NCBI GenBank assembly: GCA_020634755.1 | Contig: JACKBC010000001.1 | Location: 62,001 to 126,000, forward strand | Source of the DNA: Caldilineaceae bacterium | GTDB taxonomy: Bacteria > Chloroflexota > Anaerolineae > Caldilineales > Caldilineaceae | Length of the DNA stretch: 64,000 nucleotides | Reading direction: 5' to 3' | Shown here: positions 50,474 to 59,100 of the stretch, piece after piece | How the letters are laid out: each line of letters starts with the position of its first letter | Position numbering within the stretch: the stretch's first letter is position 1 | Program-made: the position numbers and the translations under genes | The notes under the pieces: model-generated | Seen by the model: only the letters and a program-made list of their open reading frames with translations | Told to the model about the DNA's origin: nothing | The model's database searches: none

Positions 50474-52444
50474 CTATTCGCACCGTAGCCATTCGGCCAC
50501 GCGATCAGGATGCGCCGCCAACCAGCTATCTACATTGGGCGGATCGATAGGCCCTTCTCCAAAATCTAGCTGTTTAAAGAATTGGAAAAGGCAAGGCTCA
50601 ACGCTGGGCAGTTCATTGATGACGTGGGAGTGCGCCACCAAAAGCCAACGCTGGGAACCTTCTCGTCTGTAGCCGCTGCCAATAAAGGACATCCAGCTTG
50701 AAAGCTCAGACAGATATTTTCGATCCGTCGGGTCGCTATAGCAGAGCGAAATACGCTGCAATGCAGCGCCATCTACGCTCTTAAAATCAGCGTACATTGC
50801 GGGCAAATCGTTGTACCGTTCGGCAACAAATCGCAGCCCATAATTTTGATGAATTACCTTCTGCACAATTTGGGTGGCCAACAGACATTCTGGTCGTTCT
50901 GGCGCCCAGGCCAAAACATAATCGAACGGAGGTGCATCTTGTTTTTCGGCAGAATAGTCAAAGCCGGGCAGTAATGGATCGGTGGGTGTGGATGCCGGCT
51001 GGGATACTTCCAGCGTAGCGGTGGGTTCAGCCAATGGCGGCGTGGACGTCGGCGCGACAAAAGTCGGCGTGGCCGAAGGCGCCTGTTCCGCCACGGCATT
51101 CTCCGCCACTGCTGACTCCGCCGTCGTAGACTCAGGCGTATCTACGACGGGCGTCAACGCAATCGCACTGGCAGCGGCGGCAAACGCTTGCCGTCCGTCC
51201 TCTGTATAGAGACGACTGGCAAAAAAATCAAGCGAGCCACTTTGCTCACCAGGAATAATACGCTTAATTGGTTCATTGGGCCAGTTGGAACGTACATCGG
51301 CCCAAGTTTTAGCGGTTACAAAAACTGCCTGCAATTCGGCCAGCGTCAGGTGATCGATAAACGTATTGTCTTTACTAACCACCAACGTTAAAGCATCCGT
51401 CCCAATGGGGAACGCCAGGGGCTCGCGATTAATGGCCCGGCAGGCGTCCGCTTCATGCGCTTGAATGGAACGGTCAGCATCGACAATATCCGCGAGACCT
51501 TCTTGACAAAAGCGGCTAAAACCCGCCCCCGTTTCGGCGGGTTCCACGCGAACTTCGCCACCAAAACCGCTGGCCGTAAAGAGATCGGCCATGTGCTGGG
51601 TGATGGGATAAACAGTGGAACTGCCCACAATGTCAATGGGCGCAGCCGATATGCCGTCGAGCGAACAGGCGGGGAGCACGCCATCTTTTCTACATAGCGC
51701 ACAATTCTGCTCAAAGCTATACATACCCGCCGTAAACAAGAATTGGTCGGCTGGAAAATAGCCCGTCTGCAGAATTTCAGTATTAATGCGGTTTAAATAG
51801 CAGCCTAGAAATGCTTCTACCTGCGGCTTTTGCTGAATATCGGCCGCACTAGAATAGATGTATAACGGACGCGCCAAGGGATACGTCCCTGACATAGCGG
51901 ATTCGAGATTGGGCTCGACCACACGGCCCCCATCGAGCTGAAGCGCAACGACACGGGCGTCCTCATTATGTTGTGCATAGTAGGGGTGGTCAAAAAAGCC
52001 AATGGCAAATGGATCGTTCGTGACCACGGTCATCCGTACATCATCATCCTGGCTCATGGTAACATTTTCGGCATCGACCATCATGCGGGCGGGATTGGAT
52101 ATGGCTTCAGCAGGCTGCAACTCTAGAACCGCTTCTGTCGAGACTACAGCGGTCGCCGTTTCGGCCACCACTGCTTCTGTATTTTGATTTTCCGCAGTCG
52201 GTACAATAGGGATCGCCGTGGGCTGCACAACAATCATGACCGGCGTGTTGGTGGCCGCGGGTATCACAACAGCGGCGCCATTCTGCCCCCCGGTGGCCGC
52301 TGCGGTCTGGTCATCCAGAGTTGCCGGCGGGGACTTTGCCGGGCTAGACAAGATCACAATTTGCAGGCCTACAGTAATTCCAATAAGGACAATGGCTAAA
52401 AGCGCTAGTACAAGATAGACCGTATTATTTTTGAAGATATTCAT
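50474..52444 (-). CDS. Membrane-anchored PstS-like protein with halves in swapped order, plus C-terminal OpuAC-like domain
   Basis: 656 residues. One N-terminal membrane helix (VYLVLALLAIVLIGITVG) and a Thr/Ala/Pro-rich linker come first. Residues 131-240 (NDPFAIGFFDHPYY, TYPLARPLYIY, GYFPA) match the C-terminal half of phosphate-binding PstS. Residues 268-416 (IDIVGSSTVYPITQHMADLF, GAGFSRFCQEGLADIVDADR, FPIGTDALTLVVSKDN, GEQSGSLDFF) match its N-terminal half. After a second Thr/Pro linker, residues ~505-656 (LLATQIVQKVIHQNYGLRFV, ISLCYSDPTDRKYLSEL, WLAAHPDRVAEWLRC) resemble a glycine-betaine-type binding domain. No permease genes adjoin. The order suggests circular permutation or deletion inside a tandem PstS gene. 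AGGAAG precedes the ATG. Confidence 0.82.
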   Translation of the reverse strand: MNIFKNNTVYLVLALLAIVLIGITVGLQIVILSSPAKSPPATLDDQTAAATGGQNGAAVVIPAATNTPVMIVVQPTAIPIVPTAENQNTEAVVAETATAVVSTEAVLELQPAEAISNPARMMVDAENVTMSQDDDVRMTVVTNDPFAIGFFDHPYYAQHNEDARVVALQLDGGRVVEPNLESAMSGTYPLARPLYIYSSAADIQQKPQVEAFLGCYLNRINTEILQTGYFPADQFLFTAGMYSFEQNCALCRKDGVLPACSLDGISAAPIDIVGSSTVYPITQHMADLFTASGFGGEVRVEPAETGAGFSRFCQEGLADIVDADRSIQAHEADACRAINREPLAFPIGTDALTLVVSKDNTFIDHLTLAELQAVFVTAKTWADVRSNWPNEPIKRIIPGEQSGSLDFFASRLYTEDGRQAFAAAASAIALTPVVDTPESTTAESAVAENAVAEQAPSATPTFVAPTSTPPLAEPTATLEVSQPASTPTDPLLPGFDYSAEKQDAPPFDYVLAWAPERPECLLATQIVQKVIHQNYGLRFVAERYNDLPAMYADFKSVDGAALQRISLCYSDPTDRKYLSELSSWMSFIGSGYRREGSQRWLLVAHSHVINELPSVEPCLFQFFKQLDFGEGPIDPPNVDSWLAAHPDRVAEWLRCE

Positions 52445-52517
52445 GGGCTTCCTAGAAACAAGCAGTATGCAGCGTTAAAATCATGGTCTTGATCTTAATG
52501 GCCTATCCGTGTCTTTA

Positions 52518-52783
52518 ATCAGTACACCGCAACGGTGTTGGCGTTCCAGGCGTCGGTTTAGTTTGTTGAATCCGACCCTAAGGCTGGTCATTGCGATCTA
52601 CTGATGATCAGTACACCGCAACGGTGTTGGCGATCCAGGCGTCGGTTTAGTTTGTTGAATCCGACCCTAAGGCTGGACATTGCGATCTACTGATAATCTG
52701 TACACCGCAACGGTGTTGGCGTTCCAGGCGTCGGTTTAGTTTGTTGAATCCGACGCTGTCTCTTGTGGTTGCGATCTACTGAT
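52518..52783 (+). repeat. Three tandem CAGTA/TACTG repeats (copies 8, 9 and 10)
   Basis: Three 88-bp units with an 89-bp period at 52518, 52607 and 52696. Each begins ATCAGTACACCGCAACGGTG (the third ATCTGTACACC) and ends TTGCGATCTACTGAT, with GGCGTCGGTTTAGTTTGTTG and AATCCGAC in the core. They are the best-conserved members and define the family ends. Confidence 0.88.
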
Positions 52784-52832
52784 AGCGTGATGCAGGAGAT
52801 GGGGTTGGTAGGCATTCATTTTATTATCTTAT

Positions 52833-52908
52833 GTTACGCAAGCCTGGAGGAACGTCGGCGGGCCGACGTTCCTGTTTCTCTCTAGCAAACTGGCTGTCGC
52901 TGCGTAAC
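52833..52908. repeat. TTACGCA-ended element, copy 3
   Basis: GTTACGCAAGCC and GTCGCTGCGTAAC are the arms, with an inner perfect hairpin AGGAACGTCGGC/GCCGACGTTCCT. It follows the triple CAGTA/TACTG repeat. Confidence 0.65.
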
Positions 52909-52924
52909 GTGAGCTATTACTTTA

Positions 52925-53004
52925 GGACTTACGCAAGCCTCGACTAAAATTGTGTCGAATGCCGGCGGCTTCACTATTAGCAATCCACAGGCGCTGCGTA
53001 AGCC
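52925..53004. repeat. GACTTACGCA-ended element, copy 4
   Basis: Ends GGACTTACGCAAGCCTCG and GGCGCTGCGTAAGCC pair. It is separated from copy 3 by 16 bp and lies 119 bp beyond the stop of the di-haem peroxidase gene. Confidence 0.7.
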
Positions 53005-53122
53005 GTGACTTAATACAATTTTGCCTCCATAAAACATCAAAGAGTCCTCATTTGTATGTGGGCTTTTGGCATCTAGGTCAGTGGGCGGCAAAAATGGTGC
53101 GGGGTAATGTTGTATTGAACCA

Positions 53123-54286
53123 TTAATTCTTTACCAAGGGGCCGGGCGTGCTTGGTCCATTCTCTGGTAATTGTGGTGGTTCAATGTAGTCTAGTGGAAT
53201 TTCACCTGTAAGTGTGTGCAAGAAAGTTACAATACTAACAACTTGCTCGCGGCTCAAATCCTTACCCAGCTGGTGTTTGCCCATGAGGGTCACCATTTCT
53301 TCTAACGATTGAATACTACCATCGTGTAGATAGGGGAATGTCCTGGCAACATTGCGCAAGCTGGGGACTTTAAAAACATACTTATCTTCATCCAATCCCG
53401 TTACGTTAAAGCGCCCCAGATCGCTGGTATCATAGGGGACAATTTCGCCGAGCTTTTTGTATAACAAACCGCCCACGGTAACCCCAACATGGCAATTGGA
53501 GCAACCCACATTGACAAAAGTGGCCAGCCCCTGTTGCTCTTCAGGCGTTAACTGCGAACGATCACCAGCAAGAAAGAGATCAAAACGGGACGGAGTCATC
53601 AATCTGCGTTCAAAAGCGCCAATGGCCATTGCCGCATTATCCATTGTAATGGGTTCTGGGCTGCTGGGGAAGGCCGCGGCAAAGAATGGGGCATATCCAG
53701 GAATTGAGCGCAAAATTGACTCAACATAACCAGGTTCCATCATGCCCATTTCGCCAGCTGCCATAATCGGCACTTTGGATTGTTCTTCCACATTCGGACT
53801 ACGCCCATCCCAAAATTGGGAAATGTGCAGCGCCGCATTATAGACAGTCTGGGCGTTGCGTTGGCCCGGCGTGCCATCGTGGCTAAAGGGCACCTGCAAG
53901 TTATCGGTGCCATAGCGGTCCAACGGATGGCATGTGTTGCAACTCATTTGCTGGTTTACCGAGAGCCGAGGGTCATAAAAGAGCATTTTGCCCAGAGTAA
54001 CCATCTCATCTGATACAACATACGTCCCTGGGGAAGCCTCAACGGGCAGGGGGGTAAAGAGGTTAAAGATAACCTCCGGCAGATTTAGCAATGGCGCCCC
54101 GGAATTTAAAGCAACGCCATTGGAAATTTCGGCTGGCGTTGGCGCCGGTTCAACAGCCGTGGCTACTGGCTGGCTAGAAGCTGGTGCAGGAGTACGTTCT
54201 GTATATAGATAGCGGATATTATAAAAAAGGGCGCCTCCAACAATAAGTTCCACCAAAACAATGAATGCAATTATAGAACGCTTCAT
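53123..54286 (-). CDS. Di-haem cytochrome c peroxidase/MauG-family protein
   Basis: 387 residues. An N-terminal membrane anchor (IIAFIVLVELIVGGALFYNI) and a Pro/Ala linker precede a bacterial cytochrome c peroxidase domain. LGKMLFYDPRLSVNQQMSCN carries the first haem motif CNTCH and FVNVGCSNCHVG the second (CSNCH). The family motifs FWDGRSPNVEEQS and VPSLRNVARTFPYLHDGSI are present. It should be exported and reduce peroxide, or oxidise a partner, with electrons from a small carrier. The cupredoxin gene 71 bp upstream on the same strand is a natural electron donor (inference from position). The region is visibly richer in A+T than the 27-45 kb part. Confidence 0.9.
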   Translation of the reverse strand: MKRSIIAFIVLVELIVGGALFYNIRYLYTERTPAPASSQPVATAVEPAPTPAEISNGVALNSGAPLLNLPEVIFNLFTPLPVEASPGTYVVSDEMVTLGKMLFYDPRLSVNQQMSCNTCHPLDRYGTDNLQVPFSHDGTPGQRNAQTVYNAALHISQFWDGRSPNVEEQSKVPIMAAGEMGMMEPGYVESILRSIPGYAPFFAAAFPSSPEPITMDNAAMAIGAFERRLMTPSRFDLFLAGDRSQLTPEEQQGLATFVNVGCSNCHVGVTVGGLLYKKLGEIVPYDTSDLGRFNVTGLDEDKYVFKVPSLRNVARTFPYLHDGSIQSLEEMVTLMGKHQLGKDLSREQVVSIVTFLHTLTGEIPLDYIEPPQLPENGPSTPGPLVKN

Positions 54287-54357
54287 TAATTCGCCTTATC
54301 CTTACGAACCTTGTCCTCATAAACTTGGACTAATGGACTCATCAAGCATAGCCCCAG

Positions 54358-54861
54358 CTATTGGACCACTAATTTGCCCTGCATGGAAGGATAGTGTCCC
54401 TCTACTGTGCAAATAACTTGATAAACACCTGGCTCTGGCGCGGTAAAAGTAAAAGTTGTTTCATTGTCACCATAGACCATACCAGCTTGATAATATAAGA
54501 TAGAGCTATCCTGACCTTCAGCAAATGGCACAGGAACGGTTTCCCCCTGTTTAACAATTGCCCAATTATGATTCAGCTGGCCATGATTGCGCATATTGAT
54601 CAAAACAGGCGTATCAGCACCTACAGTCCATGCAGGAGGATCCACAACGTTTGTGTCATTTTCACCATAATAATTGTCATACATTTCGATATCTAAAACC
54701 GTCAAAGAATTGCGAATCTCTTCCAGTTTCTCTTGCGCAGAAGCAGCGCGGCTGTTACGCAAATAAAGCGCCAGAAAATAGGAGGTAATTATGACAAATA
54801 CCATCAAAAACAGGACAAGTATCACCGTTGCGATCGGGTTTTTATTTTGGCCAAGAGGCAT
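54358..54861 (-). CDS. Membrane-anchored cupredoxin
   Basis: 167 residues with one N-terminal membrane helix (ATVILVLFLMVFVIITSYFL), then a type-1 copper fold. The ligand set is present: His in GQLNHNWAIV and the C-terminal CTVEGHYPSMQGKL, giving Cys, His and Met in the C-x4-H-x4-M arrangement of plastocyanin/azurin-like proteins. It resembles the cupredoxin domains of nitrosocyanin-like and COX2-like proteins but has no CuA motif. It probably carries electrons to the downstream di-haem peroxidase. The ATG at 54861 is chosen because AAAGGA lies 6 bp upstream. An ATG two codons earlier abuts that site. Confidence 0.87.
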   Translation of the reverse strand: MPLGQNKNPIATVILVLFLMVFVIITSYFLALYLRNSRAASAQEKLEEIRNSLTVLDIEMYDNYYGENDTNVVDPPAWTVGADTPVLINMRNHGQLNHNWAIVKQGETVPVPFAEGQDSSILYYQAGMVYGDNETTFTFTAPEPGVYQVICTVEGHYPSMQGKLVVQ

Positions 54862-55010
54862 ACTCATTCCTTTACCAATCAGGGCTTACACAAATTTTGC
54901 AGAAAATCACACCAAATGCAAAGCAATTTACACTTGGCTATGCACCAGCGCTGTGCAAGTCATGTCAATTTAGCCCGTTAAAATCAGGCTTGAATAAATG
55001 CTGCAAGACA

Positions 55011-55090
55011 ATATTCCACAACGGCGCTGGTCAACCAGATGTCTCGTTCTATGGCTTCAGCTCAACTCCTCGCCGCCGCGATCTACTGAT
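55011..55090 (+). repeat. CAGTA/TACTG family palindromic repeat, copy 11
   Basis: Diverged copy: left end ATATTCCACAACGGCGCTGG, right end GCCGCGATCTACTGAT. The left CAGTA is lost. Confidence 0.6.
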
Positions 55091-55138
55091 TATAAATTCA
55101 CGTTAGCAAATATGAAGAATCAATTTGCTGTTATTATA

Positions 55139-55226
55139 GTACCAATATTCCATAACGATATGGACGCGATAGGCCACGGTCACGTTACGGAACCCTGCCT
55201 TCTCTCTGCTCGTTGCCATCTACTGT
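55139..55226 (+). repeat. CAGTA/TACTG family palindromic repeat, copy 12
   Basis: Diverged copy: left end GTACCAATATTCCATAACG, right end CTCGTTGCCATCTACTG. It is adjacent to copy 11, about 48 bp apart. Confidence 0.6.
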
Positions 55227-55673
55227 AAAACTACCAACCATTCACAAAACATCACCGGTTAGTATATCAATCTGTGATCGCTGCATATATTTCATTTTCC
55301 TTACAAAGAAACGCGTTTATCTATATTATTCTGCATGCGTGCACAAGACGCCCGTTGAAATTATGCGAAATTGATATTGCCTAAGTCAAAATATGGGATT
55401 TGCACATGCATATCGGCTTTCTGTCGGTAGCATAATCTCTCAAACCGCACTATACTATTGTGCATCATTAAGATTGTGTAAACTTGGTGCAGAAAACTGG
55501 GGTAATTTACAAATTTAAGAGGATGATTACTTTCATTGTTATGGGGTTTATTGTAAGAAAACTGTAACACCACTCAATTTCGTAATTTGCTATCCTTCTC
55601 AGGATGTAGTTGATATATTTTTTATAAGATATACATCAGCAGCAAGAGTTGTTTTAAGGCCAACTGGCATATG

Positions 55674-55754
55674 ACTTCCGCAGCGCCCGCGAATCACGAA
55701 GCGGAGAGAGGCATCTCGAACCAAGCAGCTCCACGCTATATTTGCGTAAGTCCT
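55674..55754. repeat. GACTTACGCA-ended element, copy 5
   Basis: Left end GACTTCCGCAGCGCC (one change) and right end TTTGCGTAAGTCC are inverted repeats about 80 bp apart. Confidence 0.6.
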
Positions 55755-55876
55755 TATGGTCTATGATGGCTCTAAGCATTGCACAACGGTCATGATACAG
55801 TTTTATTGTTATTCGATTTTGATGTTCATTATTCTGACTCTCGTTAGTTTTATGGCGAGAAGAAAATCTCTTAGAC

Positions 55877-55915
55877 GATTTCAGTATAAAATAGGGCCTA
55901 TTTTATACTGAAATC
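55877..55915. repeat. Perfect 39-bp palindrome
   Basis: Nineteen-base arms GATTTCAGTATAAAATAGG and its exact complement flank a single central G. There is no T-run, so it is unlikely to be a terminator. It lies 205 bp upstream of the multi-SBP gene and could be a regulatory site or the remnant of a larger element. Confidence 0.8.
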
Positions 55916-56120
55916 GCTGAAGCCCATGCACAATATTGAGGCGCCTTCGCATACCGCCTTTGTTGCATGGCCCTATTAAGGCTTTTCCAAAAATTAAAAT
56001 ACCCATTTAAATGGAAGAAAGCTGCCGCAACAAGCGGGAGCCATGCCAGAGCGAAGAGCCCATTGGGATGGATAATTATTTTCTGGAATGGCTTAACGGA
56101 GAAATACACGGAGAAGATGC

Positions 56121-59100
56121 ATGGCTTATCTTTCGCAGCCTAAGGTTTTTGGACTTGTCATGTTGGTTCTTATCTCGATTGGGATGACCACATGGGCAAT
56201 CGATCATTTTGTACTTTCATCCAATAATCTTATCGAGCAGGAAGAAATTATTGAAGAAGGACCCATTGCGACGCGCATTGTCAATCGTGGCCGTTTACGC
56301 GTCGGAATACGAGACGACTTTCCCCCCTTTGGACAAATTGTCGATGATGGCGAGCCAACTGGCTTTGATATTGACTTGGCGCGAGAATTTGCAAAGCGCT
56401 GGTTAGGTGCTCCCGAAGCGATTGAATTTCGACGAGTTTCTTCATCAAATCGCATCCCCCTCTTGGCTTCCGGCGAAGTTGATCTACTATTTGCATCCAT
56501 GCCTTATAAACGCGAGCGTGATGCTCTGATCGATTTTAGCCAAACATATTTCCTCAACGGCTTAAGCCTGCTAGTACGTGCAAACTCCGGTATTAGTACA
56601 CTGGCAGACATGGAAGGGCACACTGTCGCCACCATTCAAGACTCTGCTGCCTCTGACCAACTTGATGCGTTAATATCTGCCCAGAACATCAACGTCACCA
56701 TCTCCACATTTCCTGAATATCCACAGGCAATTGATGCCCTCCAAATCGGCCAAGTTGACGCCATTATTGCTGATGTAGTGGCGCTGACTCGATATTCGGC
56801 CAACAACTCTGGTCTGCACATTATTAGTGAACGCCTGACGCAGGAGCCCTATGGGATTGGCGTGCCGCAGGGTGATTCCTATTTACGAGACATGGTGAAT
56901 TTTACGCTGCAAGACATTAAAGAAGACGGAACATACGATGCCATTTATGAAAAATGGTTCCCCACCGATCAGCCTTACGCCGTTGAGCTCTCGCCCGGCC
57001 AATGGCCCTACACGCTGCAAGATTTGCCCACTCCATTGCAGACAGAAGCCAAATCAAGAATTCAGGACATTGTGCAGCGCGGCCATCTGGTCGCGGTTAT
57101 GTCCCCCGATATTCCCCAAATGGGTAGCCAGGATGCAGCCGGCAGCTGGAGCGGCTTTGATGTTGATATAATACATGAGTTTGCCCGTCGTTGGCTTGGC
57201 AATGCAGACGCCGTTGAATTCGTGGCGGAAGAAGATAAAGATGTCAGCATGCAACAAGTGACTGATGGCGCGGCCGACCTCATGGCGGGTGGCATTGTAA
57301 AGCGCCGCGATTGGTCTTCGCACGTTGATTTTAGCCAATCTTATCTGGGGCCGCCAGTCGTCTCGGCGCCATTGGGCATTGGCTTGCCCCAAGAGGATAC
57401 CTCTTTTCGGGAGCTAATCAATGTCACGCTGCAAGAGATGAAGATTGACGGCACTTATGACAATCTCTTTGCCACCTGGTTTGGCTCGAACCAACCAGCT
57501 TATGCGCTGGAAGTATTACCCGGCGACGCAGATTACCTGTTGATTCCGTACCGCGATTCAACAGTGGCGCTCAACGTAAAAGCCGCCACCGAATCCACCA
57601 TTGAACGTATTCACGAGCGCGGCAACGTGGTGATTGCCGGCGTCCGCACCGACTTACCGCCGTTTGGCTATTTGGATTCGAATGGACAAGTAACGGGCTT
57701 CGATGTTGATCTAATCCAGGCCCTGGCAGCGCAATGGGGCGTGACAGTAGAGTTTGTTGAACTAAATGCACTGGATCAGGTACAAAAGGTCGCATTACAG
57801 GAAGTTGATATTGTGGCTGCCGCGCTCCAGCACACAAAGGACCGCGAGGCCGATATCGACTTTAGCCAGACTTACTTTGTAGATGGCCAGGCCTTTATGG
57901 TGCGTAGCGACGCGGGCATTAACGATCTGCATGGACTCAACAATCAAAATGTAGCGGCGCTCCAAGATTCTGCCGCTATTGATGAATTTCAAGCATACGC
58001 CGACGCCAACGGCATTCAAACTACGATTATGGCGTTTCCATCGTATGAGAATGCGCTACAAGCCTTGGCATCTGGGCAAGTATCTGCCATTGCAGCTAAC
58101 TTTACCGTGCTTTCACAATTGCGTACCGATTCCGAATTTAAGATACTGGATCAGATTTTGGAGCCAGAGCCTTATGGTCTTGGATTGGCATCTGGCGATT
58201 CCTATTTTAATAATCTGGTGAATTTTACGTTGCAGGGCATCAAGCAAAAAGGGATTTATGATGCGCTTTTCCAAAAGTGGTTTGGCAGCGATGTAGCACC
58301 TTATGCAATTAACGTGCTGCCAGGAATTTGGCCCTATACGCTTGCGGATTCGCCTACCACGTTAGATAAACCCGTGCGCTCCAAAGTCGAAGAGATTCAG
58401 GCCAGGGGCAAGCTGATTGCTGGAACACCTTTTGATCTAAAGCCGTTTGGGTTCTTAGATGCCGATAATCAGATCAGCGGCTTTGATGTTGATATCATGC
58501 ATGAATTTGCCAAGCGCTGGCTGGGTGATGCAAATTCGATTGAATTTGTGCCGGTCACAGCCGCCAATCGCATTGACGTATTGGTAGCTGGACAAATTGA
58601 TATTGTGGCGGCGGCCATGACGCATCGCCGTGACCGCGACGAATTGATTGATTTCAGTCAAACTTACTTTGAAGACGGACAGAGCCTCTTGGTACACAAA
58701 GGATCGGGCATTCAAAATTTGCGCGATCTGGACGGCAAGGTTATTGCAGCGGTTCAAGGCTCGGGCGCAATCGAAAATATGCAAAGCGCAGCCAACCAAC
58801 TAGGCATCTCTTTTGATATTCTGCCGTTTCAAGAATACCCGCAAGCGCTAGAAGCGTTGAAGGCGGGTCAGGTGGACGCAGTAACGACCGGCATTGCAGC
58901 CGTCACCCACTTTGCTCAGGATAACCCGGATCTGGAAGTAGTTGGTGGTCGTTTCACAAGTGAACCATATGGCTTGGGCATTCCCAATTATGATGACCGA
59001 TTTCAAGACTTAGTCAATTTCACCTTACAAGAAATGGCGCTTGACGGTACATATGATCGACTTTACCAGAAGTGGTTTGGGCCTAATACGCAATTTGCCA

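Larger units (their letters stand above)
54862..56120. other. Long A+T-rich intergenic region with repeats and a palindrome
   Basis: About 1.25 kb between divergent genes. It contains two diverged CAGTA/TACTG repeats (55011-55090, 55139-55226), a GACTTACGCA-type element (55674-55754) and a 39-bp palindrome (55877-55915). Several short frames exist, but none has a ribosome site and recognisable protein features. It is likely to hold promoters for both flanking genes. Confidence 0.6.

Noticed and set aside
50267..52783. Possible CRISPR array in the tandem 88-bp units
   Set aside because: Units are repeated whole, with only 1-9 bp between them and no unique spacers. No cas genes are present.
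55903..56109. Minus-strand 68-codon frame upstream of the multi-SBP gene
   Set aside because: It overlaps a palindrome and shows no ribosome site or family features.
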